The notes beneath the pieces are model-generated. The model was not told where the DNA came from. It worked only from the letters and a program-made list of their open reading frames with translations, and did no database searches. Positions 54,361 to 62,939 of a DNA stretch of 64,000 nt are shown here, piece by piece. Position 1 is the stretch's first letter. Every line of letters begins with the position of its first letter. Position numbers and translations under genes: made by a program. This DNA comes from Acidobacteriota bacterium (GTDB taxonomy: Bacteria > Acidobacteriota > Terriglobia > Acidiferrales > UBA7541), in NCBI GenBank assembly GCA_013289715.1, contig JABCZJ010000004.1:186001-250000 (forward strand). The letters are read 5' to 3'.

Positions 54361-54591
54361 ATGAACGAGACCTACGATATTTTTAGGGATCTTGCCGAAA
54401 CCGGGCCGATTTGGATCGAAGCTGTTCAAGGTTTGGGCGCCGCTAAGGCGCGTCTCACGGAATTGTCGGAAGCGCGTCCTGGAAATTATTTCATATACGA
54501 TCCGCTTGCCGCCAAGGTGATCGCGTCGGCTGTGAAATCGGCGCAGATGCCAGCGCCGGTGACGTTCGTCGACCGCCTGCGTCAATACTAG
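54361..54591 (+). CDS. small conserved protein, DIFR family, copy 2
   Basis: 76 residues: ETYDIFRDLAETGPIWIEAV, then a helix (GLGAAKARLTELSEA) and PGNYFIYDPLAAKVIAS, plus a short extra tail compared with copy 1 at 43836-44027. The shared blocks show they are paralogs on opposite strands about 10 kb apart. GGGGAGGA precedes the ATG. Function unknown. Confidence 0.7.
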   Translation: MNETYDIFRDLAETGPIWIEAVQGLGAAKARLTELSEARPGNYFIYDPLAAKVIASAVKSAQMPAPVTFVDRLRQY

Positions 54592-54601
54592 AGCCGGGGT
54601 G

Positions 54602-54757
54602 CTACAAACGGCCCATCAGAAACAGTATCAGCAGGATGACTAGCACCAAGCCGATGCCGCCGCTTGGGTAATAGCCCCATTCCCTGCTGTGAGGCCAGGC
54701 CGGCAGACTGCCAAACAGCGCTAGGATTAGGACGATCGAGAGAATGAGCAGCAGCAT
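54602..54757 (-). CDS. DUF3309 small membrane protein
   Basis: 51 residues, short of usual gene-size cut-offs but clear: an N-terminal helix (LLLILSIVLILALFGS), the family loop LPAWPHSREWGYYPSGGIG and a second helix (LVLVILLILFLMG). The loop is the DUF3309 hallmark. GGAAGAAGAAC precedes the ATG. A more divergent member is at 19756-19908. Confidence 0.85.
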   Translation of the reverse strand: MLLLILSIVLILALFGSLPAWPHSREWGYYPSGGIGLVLVILLILFLMGRL

Positions 54758-54828
54758 GTTCTTCTTCCTTTAGCGTGTTAGCGAAGGGCGCGGCGAACGT
54801 CCGCGCCCTTCAGAGCCGGCTGGCGCAA

Positions 54829-55386
54829 TTAACTCGCGCTGCCAGCCTTGGCTGTCTTGTGCCGTGGTCTTGTGCCTTGGTCACCCGTCTCTGCGTCTGC
54901 TTGGAAAGCCTCGGAATTGATTTCCTCTGAGAGATCCGTAAGCTTTTGATTGGTTTCCTTTTCTTCGTCGAGCGTCTGTTGCAGCAGCGATGCTGCTTCC
55001 GTTTCGCCCATCAATTCGGCGTAGGCGTGCACCGCGCCGTAAGCGGCGATTTCATAGTGCTCTACGCGTTGCGCCGCCGAAATCAGGGCCGCATCCATCA
55101 GCGCTCCCTCGAAATCCTCGGACATCATTTCTCCGCCTTCGGACACGATGCCGGCCATCCCTTTGCACTTCTTGCCCTTAACGGGCTCGCCGAGGCCGGT
55201 CAAGATTTGTTCGAGACGCGTGGCGTGGCTTCGGGTTTGTTCCAGATGCTCCTCGAATCCCTTGCGGAGCTCATCGGAATTTGCGGCTTTCGCCATTTTC
55301 GGTATTGCTTTGATTAATTGTTGCTCGGAGCTGTAGAGATCTCGCAATTCGTCTGCGTAGAGGCTTTTGAGATTATTTTGAGTCAT
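54829..55386 (-). CDS. DUF892 (YciE/YciF-type) ferritin-like protein
   Basis: 185 residues, ferritin-like bundle of the DUF892 family: LYADELRDLYSSEQQLIKAI, then FEEHLEQTRSHATRLEQIL (ExxH), VEHYEIAAYGAVHAYAEL and EEKETNQKLTDL. The family is induced by stress in enterobacteria and binds metal. ATG 55386 has GGGGGA about six bases ahead; ATGs at 55392 and 55422 are alternatives. The tail is basic and Ala-rich. Confidence 0.85.
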   Translation of the reverse strand: MTQNNLKSLYADELRDLYSSEQQLIKAIPKMAKAANSDELRKGFEEHLEQTRSHATRLEQILTGLGEPVKGKKCKGMAGIVSEGGEMMSEDFEGALMDAALISAAQRVEHYEIAAYGAVHAYAELMGETEAASLLQQTLDEEKETNQKLTDLSEEINSEAFQADAETGDQGTRPRHKTAKAGSAS

Positions 55387-55754
55387 TTGCATCCCCCGTG
55401 TTTCTGGTGTGGGCCGCATCACCGAGCGGATCTTCGCGATCGCACGGTTAGACTAGGCTTCCTGCATCGCCTTAGCCATAAAGCGAATGCTGTAGGCCTC
55501 ATTCCTGGTTCCGGTAGGGGACACGTAGCGAAGATGCTGAAGCAGCGCGTCCAGGCGGGAGCGTTCCGACGGGAGCAGTCCGTCGCCGGTTGGTCAGAAT
55601 CGAACCATTGGTCAAGTCGTTGGTACTTGGCGCCGCCTGGTGCGAAACGTCAGGCGAAATGGCCGGTGCAGTTAGGTATTGCGCTGTATTCCGAGCGCGA
55701 GACTTTGTCTCCACTATGTCTGAGCAGTCGCATATTCAATTCAGGAGGCTCAAA
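55387..55754. other. divergent intergenic region
   Basis: About 368 bases between the DUF892 gene and CsbD, divergent, so both promoters are here. A longer open frame runs into CsbD from 55590 but its upstream part has no family and no ribosome site. Confidence 0.4.
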
Positions 55755-55991
55755 ATGAACTGGGATCAAATTGAAGGCAAGTGGAAGCAGTCGGTTGGGA
55801 AGGTGAAGGAGAAGTGGGGCAAACTGACCGACGACGATCTGACTGCGATCAACGGCAAGCGCGACCAACTGATCGGAAAAATTCAGGAACGCTACGGAAT
55901 CGCCAAGGACGCGGCACAGAAGCAGGTGGATGAATTTACGCGTGCTTACCAGACAGACGTAGTGGTTCAAACTCGCGCCAAGAGAGCCTGA
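55755..55991 (+). CDS. CsbD-family stress protein
   Basis: 78 residues starting MNWDQIEGKWKQSVGKVKEK, the CsbD signature, then WGKLTDDDLTAINGKRDQLI and YGIAKDAAQKQVDEF. CsbD is part of the general-stress regulon in Bacillus. AGGAGG precedes the ATG at the right distance. It is divergent from the DUF892 gene and followed by a DUF6496 gene 44 bases on. Confidence 0.9.
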   Translation: MNWDQIEGKWKQSVGKVKEKWGKLTDDDLTAINGKRDQLIGKIQERYGIAKDAAQKQVDEFTRAYQTDVVVQTRAKRA

Positions 55992-56035
55992 CCGGTCCGC
56001 TCCAGCTTGACGGTCCGGCCCAGAGGAGGAACGTG

Positions 56036-56221
56036 ATGGCAAGATACGGAAAAGCCGCCAGCCAGAGTGTGGAGAGCGCCATGCGTCGGGAGAAGCGTGG
56101 CACGCTGCGTTCGGGCAAAGGCGGCAAGGGCGGCAAAGTGACCAGCCGCAAGCAGGCGATTGCGATTGGACTTTCCGAGGCGCGCAAGAAAGGCGGCAAG
56201 GTTCCGCGGAAAAAGTCTTAG
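56036..56221 (+). CDS. DUF6496-like small basic protein
   Basis: 61 residues, Lys/Arg/Gly-rich: SGKGGKGGKVTSRKQAIAIG and LSEARKKGGKVPRKKS, matching the DUF6496 core (RKQAIAIGLSEARKKG). It resembles the KGG/YciG style of stress proteins. GAGGAGG precedes the ATG. A larger paralog is at 60889-61395, sharing RQAIAIGLSKARRAG. Likely in the CsbD transcript. Confidence 0.75.
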   Translation: MARYGKAASQSVESAMRREKRGTLRSGKGGKGGKVTSRKQAIAIGLSEARKKGGKVPRKKS

Positions 56222-56490
56222 CGCAATTCCTGGGCTGAACTTGCAAAGTACGCGTTAAACATCGTTGACCATCAAGGCCGCGTGTGCGGCGGCTTTGGTG
56301 GCCAGCGACCACAAGTGGCATCCAAGATCTCCGAGTCATCCACACCCTCGGTTCGCGCCGCGGAAAGGCCCATTTGAAAATTATTTCAGGAAACACAAAC
56401 GGAGGGATCGCTTCGATTGCGTGGCCGAAAAACGGGACGAGGGCATGAGCGACGTGGCGCATGCCCTCGCTGTCATGGCATCAAGAATTA

Positions 56491-57534
56491 TTACTTGGGC
56501 TTCGCCGGTGCGGCTGCATGCGAAGCCGGTGGCTGTTGCCGCTGCTGCAATTGTTGCTGCTGCTGGGTGTGCTTTTGAACCAGTTGCTGTGTCTGTTGCT
56601 GATGCTTCTGCTCCACTTGTTGAGTTCTCTGATCATTGGCTTTCTGCTTCGCCAATTGCTGGTGTTCTTTGTCTTGCTGCGCCTGCAGATTCTGGCGTTC
56701 CTTGTCTTGCTGCGCGGACAGTTTGTCCTGCTGTTGCTGGTACTTCTGGTCCATCTTGGCGTTCCCCGTATTGGGAGCAGCCGCGCGTGTGGCAGGCGGA
56801 AGATCTTTCGGGTGGACGGCAGGGTTGGCGTGACCGGCGTTCTCCGCGCCGCGATCGTTGAATTCTCCCGGTCTGGCAGTGGCAGAGATCGGGGGCTTGC
56901 CATGGTTGGAAGAAGCGCGTAGCGCCGGGTTATCACGCGCTGCGTTTACGTGTTGCACTTGCGCGGAGACGGGAGGGATATGCCGCTCGTGCGCGGCGGC
57001 CTCTTCCTGAGCGGTTGGACGGTCGTTGATTCCGCCATGTCCGTTGTAGCTGACGTGTACATCGTTTCTCACGTCTACTCTCGTTTCGTACACGTTATGA
57101 ATCACGGTGACGTTTATGTTGGTCACAGCGCGGTTGTAGAAGAAATGGCCGTTATCCCAGCGCCCGCCTTCAAAACCGTGGCCGAAGTAACCAAAACCAT
57201 AGTTGATGCCGCCGTAGAAACCTACGGTCGGACCCCAATAGCCGTCATACCAAACAAAACTGCTGCCACCCCAGCCCCAGTAGCCGGGCGTCCAGAAGAA
57301 ACCGACTTCCGGGGCTTCGATCCAAGTGCCAGGCACCCAGTAATAACCGTCGTCGCCCCAGGCCCAATATCCGGGCGTCCAGATGTAGCCGTCGCCGGGG
57401 CAAACCGGCTGCTCGTAAACGGGAAGCGCCGGAGGTGCGATGGTGATCGCTACACCGATTTGCGCGAAAGACGCGGAAGAAAGAAATAACACTGCAATTG
57501 CGAGTAGAAAAGGACGAATGAATCGGCTACGCAT
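56491..57534 (-). CDS. exported YXWGXW-repeat protein
   Basis: 347 residues with signal peptide (PFLLAIAVLFLSSASFAQ). Residues 45-130 hold repeats of aromatic Gly/Trp type (YIWTPGYWAWGDDGYYWVPG, FFWTPGYWGWGG). The middle has a helical region with Asn/Val, and the tail (about 260-347) is very rich in Gln and Lys (QDKLSAQQDKERQNLQAQQD), likely coiled or disordered. YXWGXW proteins are of unknown function and are common in Acidobacteria. It is probably envelope-associated. Confidence 0.85.
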   Translation of the reverse strand: MRSRFIRPFLLAIAVLFLSSASFAQIGVAITIAPPALPVYEQPVCPGDGYIWTPGYWAWGDDGYYWVPGTWIEAPEVGFFWTPGYWGWGGSSFVWYDGYWGPTVGFYGGINYGFGYFGHGFEGGRWDNGHFFYNRAVTNINVTVIHNVYETRVDVRNDVHVSYNGHGGINDRPTAQEEAAAHERHIPPVSAQVQHVNAARDNPALRASSNHGKPPISATARPGEFNDRGAENAGHANPAVHPKDLPPATRAAAPNTGNAKMDQKYQQQQDKLSAQQDKERQNLQAQQDKEHQQLAKQKANDQRTQQVEQKHQQQTQQLVQKHTQQQQQLQQRQQPPASHAAAPAKPK

Positions 57535-57863
57535 TAGAGATCATCTCCTGTTGAGTATTCCGCCGGTTGCGCAAAAGCGCTTTTTCCGGTCGGTGATCAG
57601 CGTCACGTTGCGAATAAAGAAAAACGGGCCGATGTAAGATACCAAATTTGCCGTACTGGCCAGAAATGTATTCTTGCGCGCGATTTCTGGCTATAGGGTT
57701 ATGTCTGTAAAAGCGTGGCAAGCATTTCGTAGGCACTACTCTCCGATCAGAGAGCCTATTTTGACTGCGGCGGGTTGCTGGTGAGCATTTCGTCGTTGCA
57801 GGAATACGAGCTCTGCGGGCAGGTTCGGACTGGCGAGCAAAAGCCAGGGCACGGCCGGAAATT
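57535..57863. other. intergenic region, no gene seen
   Basis: 329 bases between the YXWGXW gene and the AI-2E-type gene. An open minus-strand frame here is mostly a shadow of the AI-2E-type gene. Nothing else noted. Confidence 0.4.
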
Positions 57864-59765
57864 TCAATAGGTGCTCACCGGAACGGGATCGGCAGTTGGC
57901 GCTGCCTTTAGCTCTTCGATAAATTCGCCGAGCGTGCCGAACGTTTGTGAGCCACCGGTCAGGCCGAGACGCCGGCTGATTTTCAACGGATCTCCTGAAA
58001 AATGCCACAAGCCCACGAGGATCCTCAAATTTGGCTCCTGGGCTCGCAATTTGACGTAGAGGGAGCGAACGTGAGGCACGGCAAAGGGAGGGAGCGCGGA
58101 GATGCAAACCACGTCCGGGTGCGCCGCTCTTATTTGCGCGAGCATTTCACCGGCAGCGTCCACCGGGATACACTGCGCTCGATGGCCAGCTCGTTCGAGC
58201 ACTTGGGCCAGCATGATCGCGACGAGTTCGTCGGCTTCGTCTCGCGCCGGCACACAGAGAATGTTCAGCGAGGGCGCAGTGCGCGCGCGTGCTGGTTGCG
58301 TTAGATAAATGGCCGATGGCTCCGCTGCATCACTGGATTCGCTTACGGTACCAGCCTCCTCGCCGCGCGGTTCCCACAATTCTTCGATCAATTCCCGGGT
58401 GCTCTGGCAGATGAATTTCTGGCTGGCATCGTCGAGCCGATCCTGATGACGATCGTGCTCTGCCAAACTGAGCGCCGGAATCAGTACCGAGTCGTATAGG
58501 TCTTCGAGCGTCTGCCCCTCCAGATGATTCTCCAGAACCAGGCGCGCATCGTCGTGATCCATGGCCAAGAGACGTTGATAGAAGCGAGAGGAAGGCGTCA
58601 AGACAGGCTCGTCGCCCAGAAGAATGTGCAGGAACCTGAGCCGCGGAACGTGGCGCCCGGCGACCAACAGACAGACTGTCAGTGGAGTCGAGAGAACCAG
58701 TCCGATGGGTCCCCAGATGGCCGTCCAGAAAATTGCCGCGACTAAAATCGCCAGCGAGGAAATGCCGGTGTGAATTCCGTAAAGCATCGGCTCGATGAAA
58801 TTGGAAACGATTAATTCAGTGACGATGAAAAGCGCGAGAGTGAGCAGCGGCTGCGTCCAGCCATGAAAGACAGCGAGGGAAAGCAGCAGCGGGATCATTC
58901 CGCCGAGCGGCGGACCGATGTAAGGCAGAAAGCGCAGCACACCGGCGAGAACGCCCCACAGCAAAGCGCCGGGCACGCCGATGAAATGAAGGCACACTCC
59001 AATGAAAATTCCGTAGCAGGTATTCACGACGAACTGCAAGAGCAGATACTTGCTGACGCGCGCGCTGGCGTCGTCCAGAGTTCGCGTCATCAGGTGCAGA
59101 TGACCCTCACCCGCCAGTGAAATCAGGCGATTCCGCAAATCCTCACGGCGAATGAGCATGAAAATCGTGAACACCAGCACGATCATGGCGCTGCCCAGCA
59201 ATCCCAGAACGCTCTGCACCGATTCCAACGGCAGCGCTGGAGCCTTGACGACTTCCACGGGAACGGGCCGGGCCGGCGAAGCGGACCGTGCAACGGTTGA
59301 CGGTGCCGCTGCCGTACCGGCGGGACGGGATGCGATTGGACTGGCGGCGAGATCCTTGCTGATTTCGGTGATCGTCTCCGAAGCACTATCCAGCGATTGG
59401 TTCGCGGGCCAATGCAGAGCACCCAACCGCGCTTTGATGTTGGATTTATAGGCTGGCAGTTGATTCGCGACTTCGCTGAGTTGCTTTGCGACCATCCAAC
59501 CGACCGCGCCACAAGCGGCAACGGAGAGCAGCACCACCAGAAGCGTGGAGGGGATCCGCCGCAGCTGGACGCGCTCCAGGACCCTGACCACGGGCGTCAA
59601 GATAAAGGTGAAGAGCAGCGCCAGCGCAAACGGAATCAGGACGATGCGAGCGAAATAGAGCGCGGCGATTGCCGCGACTGCGACAACCACTGCGAGCAAA
59701 TGGAATAGATCTCGCGACGGGTAGGACCGTGTCGCGCTTCCGTTAGCTGCGTCTGGAAATTTCAC
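57864..59765 (-). CDS. AI-2E family permease with C-terminal cobalamin-binding-like domain
   Basis: 633 residues. Residues 20-400 match the AI-2E/PerM transporter family: helices [40 protein letters not shown] and [19 protein letters not shown] (the last is a family hallmark). The final 140 residues ([40 protein letters not shown]) have the Rossmann-like B12-binding fold, but the DxHxxG His is missing (DEADEL), so base-off corrinoid binding is unlikely. GTG 59765 is chosen because it lies in a GTGA overlap with the stop of the DUF1328 gene upstream. A sensor or regulatory tail on a permease is the inferred role. Confidence 0.82.
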   Translation of the reverse strand: MKFPDAANGSATRSYPSRDLFHLLAVVVAVAAIAALYFARIVLIPFALALLFTFILTPVVRVLERVQLRRIPSTLLVVLLSVAACGAVGWMVAKQLSEVANQLPAYKSNIKARLGALHWPANQSLDSASETITEISKDLAASPIASRPAGTAAAPSTVARSASPARPVPVEVVKAPALPLESVQSVLGLLGSAMIVLVFTIFMLIRREDLRNRLISLAGEGHLHLMTRTLDDASARVSKYLLLQFVVNTCYGIFIGVCLHFIGVPGALLWGVLAGVLRFLPYIGPPLGGMIPLLLSLAVFHGWTQPLLTLALFIVTELIVSNFIEPMLYGIHTGISSLAILVAAIFWTAIWGPIGLVLSTPLTVCLLVAGRHVPRLRFLHILLGDEPVLTPSSRFYQRLLAMDHDDARLVLENHLEGQTLEDLYDSVLIPALSLAEHDRHQDRLDDASQKFICQSTRELIEELWEPRGEEAGTVSESSDAAEPSAIYLTQPARARTAPSLNILCVPARDEADELVAIMLAQVLERAGHRAQCIPVDAAGEMLAQIRAAHPDVVCISALPPFAVPHVRSLYVKLRAQEPNLRILVGLWHFSGDPLKISRRLGLTGGSQTFGTLGEFIEELKAAPTADPVPVSTY

Positions 59766-59926
59766 GTTCGGCTGACGAGTCCCATAAGCAAAGACACCAG
59801 GAACAACACCAGGAATAGATAGAACAACAGCTTCGCGATACCTGCAGCGGCGATCATGATGCCGGCGAAGCCGAATATTCCGGCGACGATTGCAACAATT
59901 AGAAAGATTAAAGCCCATCGTAACAT
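59762..59926 (-). CDS. DUF1328-like small membrane protein, second copy
   Basis: 54 residues with two helices around [20 protein letters not shown], matching DUF1328 ([20 protein letters not shown]). GAGGAG lies before the ATG. Its stop overlaps the start of the AI-2E-type gene by four bases (GTGA), so translation is coupled. The other copy is at 48414-48623. Confidence 0.85.
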   Translation of the reverse strand: MLRWALIFLIVAIVAGIFGFAGIMIAAAGIAKLLFYLFLVLFLVSLLMGLVSRT

Positions 59927-60255
59927 GGCGTTCTCCTCTTCGCGGATTTTACGCGCGAACTTGCGGGGGAAAAGTACTGCCGGCGCCTACGGAACGCCAT
60001 CAACGGAACTCCCTAGATACCGAAGGGAATCGCGGTACGCAAAAGCAGGCGCGAGCCAGGAATCCACAGGCTTTTCGATGCTCGGTAATCGCCCACCTCT
60101 CCCTAGGTATTCCACTGTATTGAACAAAATCCGCCAAAACGTAAAGTGGGAACGGCGCCGATGCGCTCAGCGGCGAACTGGGCGGATGCCCGGTTTTCTT
60201 TGTAGCAGTGAGAGCGAAGCCGCCGATTGTTGCGGGAAGCCGAGGGAGGTTTGCG
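59927..60255. other. divergent intergenic region
   Basis: 329 bases between the DUF1328 gene and the zinc-ribbon gene, divergent. It must contain both promoters. No other structure noticed. Confidence 0.4.
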
Positions 60256-60504
60256 ATGTACACCTATCTTTGCTGCAGATGCACGAAATGCGCCGCGCGA
60301 ATCGTATTGGAAGAGTGGGCGGAGTCCATGTATCTGCTGCATAGACCCGCGCGGGCGCGCCCGCGGCACCAGATTTGCCCATTTTGCGAGTCGGCGTTTG
60401 CGCCGGAACGATATTACGTAACGGAGAGCGGTGCGCCGCTCGCAGTATCCGGACGCACCGTGGAAATGCGGGACTCTTTGCGCTCATTGAGCAAGACGGC
60501 GTGA
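60256..60504 (+). CDS. zinc-ribbon-like small protein
   Basis: 82 residues with a Cys pair set CCRCTKC near residue 7 and CPFC at about 44, enough for a zinc ribbon or treble-clef-like site. AGGGAGG precedes ATG 60256. No family recognised. It is followed at 60571-60600 by a hairpin. Confidence 0.65.
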   Translation: MYTYLCCRCTKCAARIVLEEWAESMYLLHRPARARPRHQICPFCESAFAPERYYVTESGAPLAVSGRTVEMRDSLRSLSKTA

Positions 60505-60888
60505 GGACGTCGACAAGTTCGCGAACCATGCCTCTGCTGAAATAAATCGACCTGTCTGTCTCCCCCAGAAAGGGGTTGCCGCCGAGAATCGGCAGCCCCT
60601 CCCTCCCGCAGCTCGGCAATGGCCGACTCAGATGATTCAGTCCGATTTTGCGTTACGACGGAACGCGCTTCACTGGCACGTACAGGAAATTCCCCTGCGC
60701 CTTACGAAGTAATCCGTATTCAACCGTGGCGCACCGCCCGGCAGAATGGGTGGCGAAGGGGAGGAATGGGAGTCGGGTGCCTTGCGAGAGCAAGGTATGA
60801 GGGCTGGGCCGGTCCCCATCCTCTTCCTCGGCAAATCTTTCTACATCTTTTCGTGATGGGCCACGGTGTCTGTGAAGGAGCAATTGTC
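60505..60888. other. intergenic region with a hairpin
   Basis: 384 bases between the zinc-ribbon gene and the DUF6496 gene. Contains the hairpin at 60571-60600. An open frame from 60619 leads into the DUF6496 gene but its upstream part has no ribosome site or family match. Confidence 0.45.
60571..60600 (+). terminator. GC-rich hairpin, possible terminator
   Basis: AGGGGTTGCCG (60571-60581), loop CCGAGAAT, CGGCAGCCCCT (60590-60600): an 11-pair stem with one G-U pair. No clear T-run follows, so termination may be weak or Rho-dependent. Confidence 0.45.
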
Positions 60889-61395
60889 GTGCCGACCTCG
60901 GATGATCAGGAAGCCCTGGAACGCGCGCGGGACGATGCACGCGAGGGGAAATCTCCCTCGACGCAGGCAGGCGAATTCGTGCGCGAAGAAATCGATCACG
61001 TACGGGGAGGCAAGCATGGCGCCGCCAGTGTAAGGCAGGCGATCGCCATCGGCCTGTCGAAAGCGCGCCGCGCTGGAGTGAATTTGCCGCCGCCCACGAA
61101 GGGGCCCGCGTCAACCCGTGCGCAGGCGCAGCGCGATTTGCGCAAAGGCAAATCGCCGCAGCGGAAAGTCTCAAGCAAGCGGTCGCGCGCGACGTTGCAA
61201 GCTTTGCAGCAGCAAAGCACTCGGTCGGTGTCGCCTAAGGCGCTCTCCGAACAGGCGCGCGCAAGCGCCCGTCGCCGCGGAAGGACGGCCAGACATCATT
61301 CGGCAGTAAAAGCGGTGCGTAGGAAAGGAACGACGGGCCTACGCGCAGCCGCGCGTAAGGCTGCGCGTACGCGGCAGCGCCGACGGGCTGCCTAA
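60889..61395 (+). CDS. DUF6496-domain basic protein, large copy
   Basis: 168 residues. GTG 60889 has AAGGAG about nine bases ahead. Residues 10-60 hold the DUF6496 core (FVREEIDHVRGGKHGAASVR, then QAIAIGLSKARRAGVNLPPP). The remaining 100 residues are strongly basic and Ala/Ser-rich, similar to histone H1-like tails. It is paralogous to 56036-56221. Possible nucleic-acid or nucleoid binding is an inference from charge. Confidence 0.72.
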   Translation: MPTSDDQEALERARDDAREGKSPSTQAGEFVREEIDHVRGGKHGAASVRQAIAIGLSKARRAGVNLPPPTKGPASTRAQAQRDLRKGKSPQRKVSSKRSRATLQALQQQSTRSVSPKALSEQARASARRRGRTARHHSAVKAVRRKGTTGLRAAARKAARTRQRRRAA

Positions 61396-61449
61396 TCAAT
61401 CACTTACATGTCCCCAGTCCACAAGAACGGCAAAAGCCGCGAAGCATTA

Positions 61450-61602
61450 ATGGACGCTCTGCTCTTTCTGAATTCCTTGATTCTACTTTTCAGCCATTGG
61501 GCCGGGCCTCGCAAACGAGCTGAGGTGCTTCGCGAGGATCAGCTCGAGGACGAACCACAAAGCGCAGGAGGTTGCGAATGTACGTTCCCTGGAAAGTTGT
61601 GA
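61450..61602 (+). CDS. small hypothetical protein, doubtful
   Basis: 50 residues starting MDALLFLNSLILLFSHWAGP, one hydrophobic helix, then a charged tail. Its end overlaps the pseudo-receiver start by 25 bases. No good ribosome site is seen and no family is recognised; it may be only a leader of the next gene. Confidence 0.28.
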   Translation: MDALLFLNSLILLFSHWAGPRKRAEVLREDQLEDEPQSAGGCECTFPGKL

Positions 61603-62027
61603 TTGCTTCATGCGATGTGCAAGAGCGGCGCGCGCTGTGCAATATTTTGGCGAAGCAGGGGCTGGACCCGATTACCGCCCCGACCGTCCGCGAATGCGAA
61701 GAAATCGTGGTCCAGGAAAATGCGGGATTGATCTTCTGCTCTCGCTGGCTAGCCGACGGAGATTACCGTGACTTGTTAGTCGCCGCGCGACGCTGGAGCC
61801 GAAAAATCAGAATCGTCCTGGCGGCTCGTGTTACCGACTGGGATGAGTATCTGGAAGCGATGCGGCTGGGCGCCTTTGACGTGATTTCTGCTCCCTGCCG
61901 CCCGACCGACGTGGAGTGGATGGTCATTCAGGCGCTGCGAGAGGAGCACGCTCAAGCAAGGCAGATCACCCTTACGCAGCAAGTTGCCAGAAGCCTCGAG
62001 GGCGCAAGCATATCCAAATCAGCGTGA
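61578..62027 (+). CDS. pseudo-receiver protein, copy 2
   Basis: 149 residues, CheY-like fold without phosphorylation chemistry. Strand 1 reads VVIASCDVQERR (one Asp). The acceptor position is Ser in FCSRWLADGDYRDL, and the Lys site is Ala in ISAPCRPTDVEW. It matches copy 1 at 48933-49460 along its length. GCAGGAGG precedes the ATG. The shared FCxxWLxDGxYRD block indicates a conserved non-phospho family. It lies before the trehalose genes on the opposite strand. Confidence 0.75.
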   Translation: MYVPWKVVIASCDVQERRALCNILAKQGLDPITAPTVRECEEIVVQENAGLIFCSRWLADGDYRDLLVAARRWSRKIRIVLAARVTDWDEYLEAMRLGAFDVISAPCRPTDVEWMVIQALREEHAQARQITLTQQVARSLEGASISKSA

Positions 62028-62051
62028 CGTTCTACTTGGGAATGCCTGCGG

Positions 62052-62939
62052 CTATTGGAGTTCTGCTTCGAGCCGCACGAGAAAACGAATCACTTCGGCC
62101 GGATCGCGCACGTAGTATTTCGCATGGCTCTGATGAACTTTTCCCACGCGGATAGTGATCTGATCGCCGAGCGCGCAAAAGGCGGCTTCATCCGTGCCAT
62201 CATCGCCGATGTAAATTGCCGGCGTGCCCGGTGGGAAGCTGCTGAGCAGGTCCCGCACCGCGCCGTTTTTTCCACGGATCTCGTTGGGCAGGACTTCCAA
62301 CACCATCGCGCCTTCCAGAACTCTCAGGGTATCTTGCAACGGCGCGACCACGTCCATCAGGCAGAATTTTGCGGCGCGCGCGATGGGTGCGCTGGCCTGC
62401 CGATAGTGGACGGCAAAGCTCATACCCTTGTCTTCGACGCGCATACCGTCCATTGCAGCCATACGCCTACGCGCGCTTTGTTGCGCGCCAGCCAGAATCC
62501 TGGCCGACGCGCTGCTGATCTTCGTGGGTTTTCCCTGTTCTTCGGCTCCATGAAGCCCGATGAAATGCAGGCTATCAACCCCAATCCGCGTTTGCAGATC
62601 CTGGCAACGCCTTCCGCTGACGATCGCGACGAACAATCTGGGATTTCGCGCCAGGCGCTCCAGCAGGTGCTTCGTGCGCAGCGGCACACGAACTTCCCAT
62701 GGGTTTCGCTGCAGCTTTACCAACGTGCCGTCGAAATCCAGCAGCAGCGCGCAAACCTCGGCGTTACGGATTCGAGCCGCAATCTCGCGCCACGCGCGAA
62801 ACAAATAGCGCGGCGCGTGCGCGGCAGCATCACCATTCGACGGGCCCGAAACGGCGTGGCTGCGCGAATGCCCGATCTCGCGTTTCTCTTTTGGTCTCAG
62901 CCGCAAGATGTGCGTGGCTGTCGCGCGAGGTCCATTCAT
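62052..62939 (-). CDS. otsB: trehalose-6-phosphate phosphatase
   Basis: HAD-superfamily enzyme that removes the phosphate from trehalose 6-phosphate. Motif I LLLDFDGTLVKL, motif II VAIVSGRR, and motifs III/IV with GKNGAVRDLL and YIGDDGTDEAAF. 295 residues, with an unconserved leader of about 45 before the HAD core. Its ATG overlaps the otsA stop by four bases (ATGA), so the pair is translated together from otsA. Confidence 0.93.
   Translation of the reverse strand: MNGPRATATHILRLRPKEKREIGHSRSHAVSGPSNGDAAAHAPRYLFRAWREIAARIRNAEVCALLLDFDGTLVKLQRNPWEVRVPLRTKHLLERLARNPRLFVAIVSGRRCQDLQTRIGVDSLHFIGLHGAEEQGKPTKISSASARILAGAQQSARRRMAAMDGMRVEDKGMSFAVHYRQASAPIARAAKFCLMDVVAPLQDTLRVLEGAMVLEVLPNEIRGKNGAVRDLLSSFPPGTPAIYIGDDGTDEAAFCALGDQITIRVGKVHQSHAKYYVRDPAEVIRFLVRLEAELQ

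Noticed and set aside
57736..58107. Minus-strand frame of 123 residues
   Set aside because: Mostly overlaps the AI-2E-type gene on the same strand in another frame; no ribosome site and no family.
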